Source: Caldilineaceae bacterium (GTDB lineage Bacteria; Chloroflexota; Anaerolineae; Caldilineales; Caldilineaceae). Taken from it: DNA of 13,470 nt. Numbering within the stretch: position 1 is the first letter of the stretch; each line of letters starts with the position of its first letter. Positions 1 to 7,335 of this stretch are shown piece after piece. The translations under genes and the position numbers were made by a program. The notes beneath the pieces were generated by a model. That model was given only the letters and a program-made list of their open reading frames with translations, was not told the DNA's origin and did no database searches. Where the stretch lies: positions 1-13,470 of the forward strand of contig JAPPKT010000428.1 of the NCBI GenBank assembly GCA_028819675.1. The letters are read 5' to 3'.

Positions 1-36
1 TGAACGTAGCGCGTCTTCCTATTCCGCCACTGCGGC
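1..36 (-). tRNA. tRNA-Leu, 5' part only (cut by window edge)
   Basis: On the minus strand the bases reading down from 36 give a tRNA 5' half of leucine type: an acceptor strand beginning GCCGCAG, then TG, a D arm of the form GCGGAATAGGAAGACGC, and a 5' anticodon stem CTACG. The next bases are TT and then CA, where the window ends. By alignment with bacterial tRNA-Leu, TT are positions 32-33, so the anticodon begins CA (CAG or CAA, both leucine). The variable arm, T arm and 3' end lie outside the window. A promoter sits just upstream at 50-79, which supports a real transcribed gene. Confidence 0.85.
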
Positions 37-49
37 TCAGTAAGCTAGA

Positions 50-79
50 TTTATAACATGTGCGTATATCACCTGTCAA
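50..79 (-). promoter_or_regulatory. Sigma70-type promoter of the tRNA-Leu gene
   Basis: The minus strand has a perfect -35 box TTGACA (74-79), an 18-base spacer and a -10 box TATAAA (50-55). The predicted start is near base 43, about seven bases before the mature tRNA 5' end at 36, as expected for a tRNA promoter. It lies in the gap after the solute-binding protein gene, so the tRNA is probably transcribed independently of it. I see no convincing terminator between that gene's stop (179) and this promoter. Confidence 0.75.
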
Positions 80-178
80 ATCGATTTCGGAGAATGTACT
101 GTCTACGTTGTTGTTTTGGCGTCTCTCCGGCGAGGGAAAGTTGGACAAATGTACGTGTCCTGGCGGCAGGAGAAGGGC

Positions 179-1969
179 CTAGTTCCCACTCAACTGTTGA
201 TTCGCCGGGACGCGGCGGGTGAGTATATACCAATCGGGGAAGGTAGCAAACCGGTCGGCCGGCGTGTTCAACGGCCCTATCTGAACCGCCTTGACGCGCT
301 CGCTGACACCGTAGGTATAAACAGGGTAGTAGAGCGGAATCGCCGGTACGTCAGCGGCAAAGATATGCTGAAACAGTGCATAGAGCGACTTGCGTTTCTC
401 CGGGTCCACCGTGCTTCTGGCCTCAATCATCAGGGTATCCGCGTCCTGATTGGCCCATCCGCCGAAGTTTTGGCCTGTTTCGACCTGGCTGCTGTGGTAG
501 AGGGGGAAGGGATCGGGGTCGCCGGTGATATCCCAACTGAGGAGGACGGCTTCGAAACGACGCGGCGTCAGGAAATCCGTTACGAATCCGGCGAAGCTGA
601 CGCTCTCCACCACGGCATTGACGCCCACAGCCTGCCAGTCCTCCGCAATCTGTTCGATCAACGCGATGCGGGTCGGCCCGTCGTTCGTGAGCAGAATGAG
701 CTGCATGGGCAGCCCGTCTTTATCACGCGTGCCGTCGCCGTCCGTGTCGACCCAACCGCTCTCATTCAGAAGACGTTGCGCCTCATCCGGGTCATAATCA
801 TATGAGGGTGTATCCGCCGCGTGCCCCCAGTTGTTCGACGGAATGGGAGAGGATGCGAGTACTCCGTGCCCGCCGACCACATCATCGAGAAGTCGCTCGC
901 GATCCAGAGCGTGATAGAGCGCACGGCGCACGTTTGCATCCTGCAAAAAGGGGACATCCGGATTCTGCAGATTAAATATCACACCGACATAGGTCGAAAG
1001 CGGCGCGGAAAAGAGCTGCAAATCGGTACGGGCCTGCGCCAGAGCAATATCCGACGGCAAAACCTGGCTCACACCGTCCAATTCGCCGTCTGTATAGGCT
1101 GCGTAAATCGAAGGATAATCGGGATAGAAATGGAACTCGAGGGCCGAGACCATGGGAATGTCGCTATTGGAAAACGGACTGCGCTCCAGGCGTATGAACT
1201 GCGCCGATGTCAACGTCGCCTGCATCGGGCCGTTGCCAACCGGGCGTGCATTGAGGGGGCTCGCGAGCAGTTCAGACGGGGACACGCCCTGCCAGATATG
1301 TTTGGGCAGCAGCCCCACCGTCGTGAAGTCGAGGAACGGGGCAAAGGGCTCGTCCAGCAGAAGGCGCACTGTGTATTCGTCGACCGGCTCCACCGTGACC
1401 GAACGCCACAACTCCGCCAGGTCGGGCAGGATCGGTGAATCCGGGCTCTGCAACATCTCGATCGTAAACAGTACATCATCGATAGTCACCGGTTTGCCGT
1501 CGTGCCAGTACTGGTTCTCACGCAGGGTAAAGGTGTAAGCCAGTCCGTCCGGCGCCGTCCAGCGCTCGGCCAGATCTGGCACCACCCGCCCCTGCTGGTC
1601 GAGGCGGGTCAGGCCGCGAAAGAGGAGGCTGCACAGATCGCGGTCGATATCGTGCGTGTGGCACAACAGTGGATTGATGTACTGGGGATTGCCGGCCACG
1701 CCTTCGCGAAAGACGCCGCCCCGCTCCGGGACCAGAACCGTGGAGACGTTGTAGGCGGTGACGCCCATCAGAAGCGTCAGGAGGATGATTCCCATGACGG
1801 CCAGCAGCATCTGCCAGCGAATATACCGTCCCAAAGGCGCCGGCGTCGCAGGCGGCGCAACCGGCCCCGGCAGATAGCCTGAAGGAGGGGGCGTAGGCAA
1901 ACGCGGCGCCTGGGGCGCTCCCTGGGCCCCAGAACTGGCCGACCTCTCGAATGGCTGTTGTTCCGACAT
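179..1969 (-). CDS. Membrane-anchored family 5 extracellular solute-binding protein (peptide ABC transporter type)
   Basis: The 596-residue protein has a proline-rich, low-complexity cytoplasmic tail (about 1-47), one hydrophobic segment (about 52-75), then a family 5 solute-binding domain (SBP_bac_5) over the rest. Recognisable marks are YINPLL near 97, PDLAERW near 131, GKPVTIDDVLFTIEML near 158-173 and a late PLYYPVYTYGV segment. Family members bind peptides, nickel or sugars outside the membrane and deliver them to ABC permeases. No lipobox is seen; the single helix probably acts as an uncleaved anchor with the tail inside. No permease or ATPase gene is in the window, so the partner and substrate are unknown. 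The start lies 42 bases after the secG stop with no obvious Shine-Dalgarno, and the next in-frame ATG falls inside the membrane segment, so this start is kept. It is probably co-transcribed with secG. Confidence 0.85.
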   Translation of the reverse strand: MSEQQPFERSASSGAQGAPQAPRLPTPPPSGYLPGPVAPPATPAPLGRYIRWQMLLAVMGIILLTLLMGVTAYNVSTVLVPERGGVFREGVAGNPQYINPLLCHTHDIDRDLCSLLFRGLTRLDQQGRVVPDLAERWTAPDGLAYTFTLRENQYWHDGKPVTIDDVLFTIEMLQSPDSPILPDLAELWRSVTVEPVDEYTVRLLLDEPFAPFLDFTTVGLLPKHIWQGVSPSELLASPLNARPVGNGPMQATLTSAQFIRLERSPFSNSDIPMVSALEFHFYPDYPSIYAAYTDGELDGVSQVLPSDIALAQARTDLQLFSAPLSTYVGVIFNLQNPDVPFLQDANVRRALYHALDRERLLDDVVGGHGVLASSPIPSNNWGHAADTPSYDYDPDEAQRLLNESGWVDTDGDGTRDKDGLPMQLILLTNDGPTRIALIEQIAEDWQAVGVNAVVESVSFAGFVTDFLTPRRFEAVLLSWDITGDPDPFPLYHSSQVETGQNFGGWANQDADTLMIEARSTVDPEKRKSLYALFQHIFAADVPAIPLYYPVYTYGVSERVKAVQIGPLNTPADRFATFPDWYILTRRVPANQQLSGN

Positions 1970-1979
1970 GGGAAATATC

Positions 1980-2007
1980 GCAGTGGCCTGTGATCCGCGG
2001 CCACTGC
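1980..2007 (-). terminator. Intercistronic hairpin between secG and the solute-binding protein gene
   Basis: A perfect 9-bp inverted repeat, GCAGTGGCC (1980-1988) and GGCCACTGC (1999-2007), surrounds a 10-base loop. It lies wholly between the secG stop and the next start. On the minus strand it is followed by GATATTT, a weak T run, so it may be a leaky terminator/attenuator or an RNA-stabilising stem that lowers expression of the downstream gene relative to secG. Confidence 0.4.
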
Positions 2008-2011
2008 TGGT

Positions 2012-2230
2012 TTAGCGAAGAGCGACTGTTACGAGACTGAGCAGGAGAAACAGAGACGCCAAAGTAAGCGTCAGGTTGAACATGGTTTTTTCCACGCCGC
2101 GTCGGGTGCGCTGGATGCCGGCATCGCCCCCAAATGCGGTGCCCAAACCACTACCCTGACCCTGCAACAGGACGATGCCGATCAATGTGAGGGCAATGAT
2201 AACCGTTGCGATCATAAAGAAAACATCCAT
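2012..2230 (-). CDS. secG: Preprotein translocase subunit SecG
   Basis: This 72-residue protein has the SecG plan: a first hydrophobic helix (about 3-22) ending in LLQ, a glycine-rich link with GSGLGTAFGG (about 26-35), and a second helix (about 50-70). The family's characteristic LLQ...G-GLG-AFGG pattern is clear and the length is normal. SecG is the small accessory subunit of the SecYEG channel in the cytoplasmic membrane and assists SecA-driven export. A strong Shine-Dalgarno GAGGTGA lies at 2234-2240, three bases before the ATG, and fixes the start. The solute-binding protein gene follows closely. A strong hairpin upstream (2392-2418) separates secG from tatA, so secG probably has its own promoter in 2231-2390, though I could not identify it. 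Confidence 0.93.
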   Translation of the reverse strand: MDVFFMIATVIIALTLIGIVLLQGQGSGLGTAFGGDAGIQRTRRGVEKTMFNLTLTLASLFLLLSLVTVALR

Positions 2231-2391
2231 CGTTCACCTCGGAAGTTTTGCCTGTTGTGCTAGCCACGCGTGCATAAAAATACCCAAACAACGTGCTGCC
2301 TGATCGTCTCTCTGTACAACTGTGGTCAGCGACAATCTGACACGTGCTGGGCAACTACGCGGGAAGATTCGAATACAAGGTGCTGACAGAA

Positions 2392-2418
2392 ACGAGAAGG
2401 CCGATCCGGCCTTCTCGT
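2392..2418 (-). terminator. Rho-independent terminator after tatA
   Basis: A perfect 12-bp stem with a 3-base loop: ACGAGAAGGCCG (2392-2403), loop ATC, CGGCCTTCTCGT (2407-2418). On the minus strand the stem is followed by TTTCTGT, a short T run. It lies about 65 bases past the tatA stop and is oriented for tatA. The surrounding gap (2231-2482) otherwise holds only the secG ribosome site; no gene is evident in it. Confidence 0.75.
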
Positions 2419-2482
2419 CGATCGCCAGTCTGTCCGTTGCTGCTTGTCGAAGCCCTGGCGTAAGCGGCAACTGAAGCGAACG

Positions 2483-2752
2483 TTAGACCTTCTCAGGTGG
2501 ATTCGTCTCAGAACTCACCGCAGGCTCAGCGCTCTCCACAGCGGGGGCGGCGTCCGTTGTCTCCGAATCTTCCTCTTCACCTTCGTCCTTGGCCGCCTTG
2601 CGGAATTCGCGGATGCCGCGGCCCAGGCCGCCGAACACCTCCGGCAGTCGCCCGACGCCAAAGAAAATAATGACAATGACCAGGATCAGAATCAGCTCAG
2701 TTGGACCCAGGGTCGGACCCAGCAGAAAGAATGGCGGTGTAATTCCTATCAT
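2483..2752 (-). CDS. tatA: Twin-arginine translocase subunit TatA/TatB-type
   Basis: This 89-residue protein has the TatA layout: a short N-terminal region, one membrane helix (about 17-33), the hinge-amphipathic motif [23 protein letters not shown] split over residues 31-53, and an acidic, proline-rich cytoplasmic tail. The FG-x-x-(K/R)-LPE hinge is diagnostic of the TatA/B family. TatA oligomers form the pore that moves folded twin-arginine proteins. Short length and the [12 protein letters not shown] helix favour TatA over TatB, but the N-terminal polar residue is Glu19, a feature seen in TatB, so a dual-role protein is possible. No tatC is nearby. Start choice is supported by AAGGAG at 2761-2766, eight bases upstream. 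It is transcribed divergently from recN and ends at the terminator at 2392-2418. Confidence 0.9.
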   Translation of the reverse strand: MIGITPPFFLLGPTLGPTELILILVIVIIFFGVGRLPEVFGGLGRGIREFRKAAKDEGEEEDSETTDAAPAVESAEPAVSSETNPPEKV

Positions 2753-2754
2753 TT

Positions 2755-2769
2755 GCTAAGCTCCTTAGC
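2755..2769 (-). promoter_or_regulatory. Small hairpin overlapping the tatA ribosome-binding site
   Basis: Perfect 6-bp stem GCTAAG / CTTAGC with a GAG loop on the minus strand. The tatA Shine-Dalgarno AAGGAG (2761-2766) is half in the 5' stem and half in the loop, so the fold would partly mask it. A short ORF (2770-2805) stops one base upstream of the stem, so ribosomes finishing that ORF would reach it. Regulation is inferred; the stem is short. Confidence 0.35.
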
Positions 2770-2805
2770 TCACAGTATGCGGAGCGCATTGACAATCTTC
2801 TTCAT
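2770..2805 (-). CDS. Possible tatA leader peptide (11 residues)
   Basis: Within the predicted tatA 5' leader the minus strand encodes MKKIVNALRIL followed by TGA. It has only a weak AAGAAG ribosome site just before the ATG. The stop abuts the hairpin masking the tatA Shine-Dalgarno, and the tatA ATG is 17 bases past the stop codon. The placement suggests translational coupling, but an ORF this short can occur by chance. Confidence 0.25.
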   Translation of the reverse strand: MKKIVNALRIL

Positions 2806-2822
2806 GCTTCTTGAATCGCTGC

Positions 2823-2850
2823 ATTATACCATGTTCGCGTTAAGAGACAA
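2823..2850 (-). promoter_or_regulatory. tatA promoter, extended -10
   Basis: On the minus strand there is a perfect TATAAT (2823-2828) preceded by TGG, an extended -10, with a -35-like TTGTCT at 2845-2850 and a 16-base spacer. The predicted start near 2816 gives a leader of about 64 bases, which contains the short ORF and hairpin described separately. Confidence 0.7.
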
Positions 2851-3041
2851 ATACGGACATCGAGTAACATGCAGTCAGGATTTGGGGTCATCCCGACCAA
2901 CTGCGCAGCCTAGTCTACTGCCCCACCGCAAATGCCGGTCGAGGCACCCTCGGAGGGCGACCATGCGGCTCAGTGCGCGGCCCGTTCCGGATGAGCGTTG
3001 GGTTACTCCTGGTGCACCTCTTCCATCCGCCCGTCCAAATG

Positions 3042-3050
3042 TGCTAGAAT
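3042..3050 (+). promoter_or_regulatory. recN promoter, extended -10
   Basis: TGC-TAGAAT, an extended -10 with five of six -10 matches, lies just upstream of recN. The best -35 candidate (TTCCAT at 3021-3026, 18-base spacer) is weak, as is common with extended -10 promoters. The predicted start near 3057 leaves only about 10 bases before the first ATG at 3068. The gap between tatA and recN (2753-3067) holds the two divergent promoters and no SOS-box (CTG-N10-CAG) that I could recognise. Confidence 0.55.
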
Positions 3051-3067
3051 GTAGACTCTGAAGTTTC

Positions 3068-5062
3068 ATGACCGATACGATTAGTACGCACCTTGATCCC
3101 ATGACTGCGCCAACGCGCGTCGCCTCATTTGAACAGGGGCACATGCAACCAACTCTCCTGGCCGCAGACGGCAAACCGGCCGAACCGGCCGCCGCACTGT
3201 CGGAACTCCAGATCCGCGACTTCGCGATCATCGACCGGCTGCACCTTCGGTTCCACACCGGACTGAACATTCTGACCGGCGAAACCGGCGCGGGCAAGTC
3301 GATCATTATCGACGCCATCGGATTGCTGTTAGGAGACCGGGCAACCGCGGAGATGGTGCGAGCGGGCGCAGACCGGGCGGAGATCGAAGCGGTCTTCCAG
3401 TTGGAAACAGGGATGCCGCCGAGCGAACCCCACAGACCACGGAGTGCTCTCGAAGGCGCGCTCGCAGCGAACGACATTCCCAATCTGTTGGAGACCGAAG
3501 GGTTGGACGATCCCGACGCGCCGGAGAGACTGATCCTCAGTCGGGAGGTGCGCCGCAGTGGACGCAATTTCTGCCGCATCAACGGGCGCACGGTCTCCCG
3601 GAAGCTATTGAGTGAACTGGCCGCCCTGCTCGTCGATATCCACGGACAGGGGGAGCATCTGAATCTGCTCCGTCCTCGCACACACGTGGATATTCTCGAC
3701 CGGTACGGCGGCTTGCTGCCGCTGCGCCGCAAGGTGGCCGGGAAAGCGCACCAGGTGCAGCGGGCCCGCAGAGAGTTGGAGCGGATGCGCAGCGACGCGC
3801 GCACCATCGCACAACGGCTCGACCTGCTCAGCTTTCAGGTAGAAGAGATAGCTCAGGCGGCCCTGGAAGCCGGTGAAGAGAGAGAGCTCGAAGTGGAGCG
3901 CAAGCGGCTGAGCAACGCCGAAACGCTCTTGCAGCTGGCAAACGGAGCGGCAAACCTGTTGAACGAGGGTGAAGGCGGGATGCCAGGGGTCACCGACGTC
4001 CTCAGCGAAGCCGTCGGTCGCGTCGAGCGGCTGGCCCGCATCGACGAAGGCATGGCCGCCGCCGCCGCGACCGGTCAGGGGCTGCTGGAGGAGCTGTCGG
4101 ATCTGGCGCGGGATCTGCAGGGCTACGCCGACGGGCTGGAGTTCAATCCGCAGCGGCTGGTCGAGGTCGAAGAACGGCTGGCACTGATCGAGAATCTCAA
4201 ACGCAAGTACGGCGACACGACCGAGGAGATCCTGGCTTTCGCCGCCGCTGCCCAGGCGGAGCTGGCAGAGCTCGACAACTGGGAGGCGCAGACGGCCGCG
4301 CTGGAGGATGAGGAAGAGAAGCTTCTGCGCGAGATCGGAGCACTGGGCGCAGAGTTGAGCCAGGCGCGGGTCGCGGCCGGCGAGAAGATAGCCCGACAGG
4401 TTGAAGCAGAGTTGGAGCAGTTGAGTATGCATCGCGCCCGTTTCGCCGTCGCCGTGGAGGCGGAGGAGCAGGAGGATGGCGCATACCTTCCGGATGGGCG
4501 GCGCGTCGCCTTCGGCAGCCACGGCGTCGATCAGGTTGAATTTCTGATCAGCGCAAACCCCGGCGAGCCGGTCAAACCGCTGGCCAGGGTCGCTTCCGGG
4601 GGCGAGACCGCGCGCCTGATGCTGGCGCTGAAGGGCGCGCTTACCCAGGCCGATCAAACCCCGATTCTGATTTTCGATGAGATCGACCAAGGCATCGGCG
4701 GCCGTGTGGGCGGTGTCGTCGGCGAGAAGCTTTGGAACCTGACCGGCCAAGGGCCGCAGCCTGATACCGCCTCCAATGACGCTGCCGCGGACGAGCCGAA
4801 CGGTGGCCCGATGCGCCATCAGGTGCTTTGCATCACCCATCTGCCACAACTGGCTGCGTTTGCTGACTTCCACCTGACCGTACGCAAACGGACTTTTGAG
4901 AATGACGGCGAACTGCGCACCGGCACCGACGTGCTTCCGGTCGAGGGATCGGCACGCATCGAGGAGCTGACGCAGATGTTGGGGGCCGTCAGCGACGCCG
5001 GGCGGCAGTCGGTTGTGGAGATGCTGGCTGCCGTCGATCGGCGGCACGGCGGCGGTACATGA
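3068..5062 (+). CDS. recN: DNA repair protein RecN (SMC-like ATPase)
   Basis: This 664-residue protein is a complete RecN: an N-terminal lobe with LQIRDFAIID (48-57) and Walker A GETGAGKS (71-78), long coiled-coil segments (roughly 210-290 and 345-460), then the ABC signature SGGE (510-513), Walker B ILIFDEID (533-540) and the H-loop histidine in CITHLPQ (His591). RecN acts in the cytoplasm at double-strand breaks, holding DNA ends or sisters together for RecA repair. Usual RecN begins just before the LxIxxFAII motif, so this form has about 45 extra N-terminal residues. Alternative starts are ATG 3101 and ATG 3143 (AGGGG three bases before it); neither is decisive. A hydrophilic insert of about 25 residues (559-583) lies between Walker B and the H-loop. 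nfeD follows 48 bases downstream, possibly in one operon. Confidence 0.95.
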   Translation: MTDTISTHLDPMTAPTRVASFEQGHMQPTLLAADGKPAEPAAALSELQIRDFAIIDRLHLRFHTGLNILTGETGAGKSIIIDAIGLLLGDRATAEMVRAGADRAEIEAVFQLETGMPPSEPHRPRSALEGALAANDIPNLLETEGLDDPDAPERLILSREVRRSGRNFCRINGRTVSRKLLSELAALLVDIHGQGEHLNLLRPRTHVDILDRYGGLLPLRRKVAGKAHQVQRARRELERMRSDARTIAQRLDLLSFQVEEIAQAALEAGEERELEVERKRLSNAETLLQLANGAANLLNEGEGGMPGVTDVLSEAVGRVERLARIDEGMAAAAATGQGLLEELSDLARDLQGYADGLEFNPQRLVEVEERLALIENLKRKYGDTTEEILAFAAAAQAELAELDNWEAQTAALEDEEEKLLREIGALGAELSQARVAAGEKIARQVEAELEQLSMHRARFAVAVEAEEQEDGAYLPDGRRVAFGSHGVDQVEFLISANPGEPVKPLARVASGGETARLMLALKGALTQADQTPILIFDEIDQGIGGRVGGVVGEKLWNLTGQGPQPDTASNDAAADEPNGGPMRHQVLCITHLPQLAAFADFHLTVRKRTFENDGELRTGTDVLPVEGSARIEELTQMLGAVSDAGRQSVVEMLAAVDRRHGGGT

Positions 5063-5110
5063 CCGGCAGCCTCTGCATTCGGCCGCGGGCGGTAGACAGG
5101 AAGGCTAACG

Positions 5111-6562
5111 ATGTTTAGACACAGCAGGAAAAACGCGCATCAGCGAAATGGTACAGTGCTGGCAACGCTCTATCGCACCTTCTATCTTTCCTGTCTGCTG
5201 TTGGGGATGCTCCTGACCGTGATAGACGGTGTGCAGGCGGCCAGCCTTCCCGGGCCGCTCCGCGCCGGCTCGTCAGCCCGGGAGAAGGCGACCTCTTCGC
5301 AGACGGACTCACAAGTCGTTCTGGTTTTGACCTTCCGCGGGGCGGTGACGCCGGTGCTGCGACAATATCTCAGCGGGGCGATCGAAGACGCGCGACTGGA
5401 GGGGGCCGAGGCGGTAATCCTGCGCCTGGATACCCCTGGCGGCAGTGTCGATGTCACCAAGCAGATCGTGCAGGATATGCTGGCCTCGCCTGTGCCCGTT
5501 GTGGTATATGTCGCGCCGTCCGCTGCGCAGGCCGGCAGCGCGGGCACCTTTATCACCCTGGCCGGGCACGTTGCCGCGATGGCGCCCGGCAGCAGCATCG
5601 GTGCGGCCAGCCCCGTCGGCGGCGGGGGGGAAGACATCGGCGACACCATGGAAGCGAAGGTCGTTAACATCCTCAGCGCCGACATTGAGAATCTGGCCTC
5701 GCGTCGCGGTGAGGAAGCGGTGGAATGGGCCGTCGCGGCGGTGCAGGAGGCGGCCGCGGCGACCGACACGCGTGCGCTTGAGCTGGGCGTCATCGACTTC
5801 ATCGCAGCCGACGTGGCCGATCTGCTGGATCAGATGGACGGCTTCGCTGTCACGGTGCAGGGCCAGGAGCGGACGCTGCGCACCGCCAATGCCCGGATTA
5901 TGCCGCAGGCGCTGTCGCCGTTGCAGGAGTTTCTCAACTTCATCAGCAACCCCACCGTCGCCACGATTTTGCTGACCCTCGGCTCCATCGGGCTCATCGC
6001 CGAAATCTATAATCCCGGCACATTCATTCCGGGCATGATCGGCCTGATAAGCCTGCTGTTGGGGCTGTATTCGCTGGGCCAGTTGGAGGCGAATTTTACC
6101 GGGCTGGCTCTGATCGGGCTGGCGCTGATTCTACTGGTGGCCGAAGCCTTTACGCCGGCCTTTGGCGCGCTCGCATTGGGGGGTACGATCGCGTTCATCT
6201 TTGGCAGCGCGCTGCTTTTCGACGCGCCAGGTCTGGCTGTGCCGTGGGTGACGATCATCTCGCTGGGCGTGGCCATGGGCGCCTTCGCCCTCTTTGTGGG
6301 TGGTAAAGTAGTGGAGGCCCAGCGGCGGGGCACGGCCACCGGCAGCGAAGGCGTGATCGGCTCGCTGGCGACCGTACGCGTTCCCTTTGCTGAGAACGGT
6401 CGCGGCAAAGTCCTGCTCGCCGGCGAGCTATGGAACGCAAAGCTGCGCGGCGCAACGTCCGATGAAGAGGCGCCGGCCGAAGTCGGCGATCAGGTCAAGG
6501 TCGAGGCGAGAGAGGGCTACATCCTGGTCGTCAGCCCCCGCGAGGAAAATGGCGAGAGCTGA
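5111..6562 (+). CDS. nfeD: NfeD-family membrane-bound serine protease (long form)
   Basis: This 483-residue protein shows the long NfeD plan: a signal peptide (about 15-43, ending VQA), a ClpP/SppA-like protease domain (about 68-245), four or five membrane helices (about 282-397) and a C-terminal OB-fold NfeD domain (about 411-476) with GELWNA. The catalytic pair by comparison with the archaeal protease PH1510 is Ser143, in AGSAGTFI, and Lys183, in MEAKVVN; the substrate-binding DTPGG is at 107-111. PH1510-type proteases cleave a hydrophobic C-terminal stretch of stomatin-like partners. The protease domain is expected outside the cytoplasm. No stomatin/SPFH gene is adjacent; the downstream gene nth converges. 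The start is set by AGGAAGG (5098-5104), six bases before the ATG. Co-transcription with recN is likely from spacing. Confidence 0.92.
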   Translation: MFRHSRKNAHQRNGTVLATLYRTFYLSCLLLGMLLTVIDGVQAASLPGPLRAGSSAREKATSSQTDSQVVLVLTFRGAVTPVLRQYLSGAIEDARLEGAEAVILRLDTPGGSVDVTKQIVQDMLASPVPVVVYVAPSAAQAGSAGTFITLAGHVAAMAPGSSIGAASPVGGGGEDIGDTMEAKVVNILSADIENLASRRGEEAVEWAVAAVQEAAAATDTRALELGVIDFIAADVADLLDQMDGFAVTVQGQERTLRTANARIMPQALSPLQEFLNFISNPTVATILLTLGSIGLIAEIYNPGTFIPGMIGLISLLLGLYSLGQLEANFTGLALIGLALILLVAEAFTPAFGALALGGTIAFIFGSALLFDAPGLAVPWVTIISLGVAMGAFALFVGGKVVEAQRRGTATGSEGVIGSLATVRVPFAENGRGKVLLAGELWNAKLRGATSDEEAPAEVGDQVKVEAREGYILVVSPREENGES

Positions 6563-6720
6563 GCAGCGGCGGATCCAACTCGGGCGGTCGAACTCCTCCA
6601 CTACAGATCATGCTTCCCAATGCGCGTTCATCTCCTTCGACAAAAGCCAACTTCTTGAACGCATTCCGAAATCTCTGACAACCACATAAGCGGGAGCGAT
6701 GGCGCGGTATGGCGTGCTCG
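6563..6720. other. Convergent intergenic gap between nfeD and nth
   Basis: These 158 bases between convergent genes hold no recognisable gene. The only structure seen is a 7-bp inverted repeat GCGTTCA (6624-6630) and TGAACGC (6656-6662) with a 25-base loop, weak as a bidirectional terminator and without a flanking T run. Confidence 0.4.
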
Positions 6721-7335
6721 CTAGACCTCAGCCGACGGGCACAGGTCGGCCAGCGTACAGTTGGGGCAGTCCGGCTTGCGGGCGTCGCACACCCGCCTCC
6801 CATGGAAGATCAACAGATGGGCGATGTCGATCCAGTCTTCGGCGGGGATGAGCGCCATCAGGTCCTTTTCGATCTTCTCCGGGGTCTTCTGCTCGGTCAG
6901 GCCCAGCCGCTGGGAGAGTCGCTTGACGTGGGTGTCCACCACGACGCCGTCGGCCAGGCCGAAACAGACGCCGCGCACGACGTTGGCGGTCTTGCGGGCC
7001 ACGCCGGGAAGCCTGGTCAGTTCATCCATTTCCCGCGGCACTTCGCCGCCGAACTCCTGGCAGATCAGAGCGCTTGCGCCTTGGAGGCTCCTGGCCTTGT
7101 TGCGAAAGAAGCCGGTGGAGCGGATCATCTCCTCCAACTCTTCGCGGTCGGCCGCGGCCATCGCCTCGGGCGTCGGGTAGCGTTCGAACAGCACCGGCGT
7201 AACCTGGTTGACCCGCTCGTCGGTGCATTGGGCCGAAAGAATCGTCGCCACCAGCAGTTGAAACGGGTTCTGGTGGTTCAACGCGCAGTGCGCATCCGGA
7301 TGCGCGGCTCGCAGGCGGCGTATCAACTCCGACAT
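6721..7335 (-). CDS. nth: Endonuclease III (DNA glycosylase/AP lyase)
   Basis: This 204-residue protein is a standard endonuclease III, which excises oxidised pyrimidines and nicks the abasic site during base excision repair. It has LLVATILSAQCTD near 27-39, the helix-hairpin-helix LPGVARKTANVV (109-120) with catalytic Lys115, and VDTHVKR with catalytic Asp134. The C-terminal 4Fe-4S motif C-x6-C-x2-C-x5-C is intact at Cys183, 190, 193 and 199. The length fits the family (about 210). The start overlaps the stop of the upstream phosphoribosyltransferase gene by one base (TGATG at 7333-7337), so the two are translationally coupled. Confidence 0.97.
   Translation of the reverse strand: MSELIRRLRAAHPDAHCALNHQNPFQLLVATILSAQCTDERVNQVTPVLFERYPTPEAMAAADREELEEMIRSTGFFRNKARSLQGASALICQEFGGEVPREMDELTRLPGVARKTANVVRGVCFGLADGVVVDTHVKRLSQRLGLTEQKTPEKIEKDLMALIPAEDWIDIAHLLIFHGRRVCDARKPDCPNCTLADLCPSAEV

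Noticed and set aside
2444..3061. Plus-strand open frame of 205 codons across tatA and the recN upstream region
   Set aside because: It is antisense to tatA and crosses two divergent promoters; the sequence is low-complexity and unlike a protein.
3605..5047. Long minus-strand open frame (480 codons) opposite recN
   Set aside because: It is a shadow of the GC-rich recN coding strand; its translation resembles no family and recN is unambiguous.
6609..6677. Short plus-strand frame in the nfeD-nth gap, about 22 codons
   Set aside because: No ribosome site, no recognisable motif and a convergent intergenic location.
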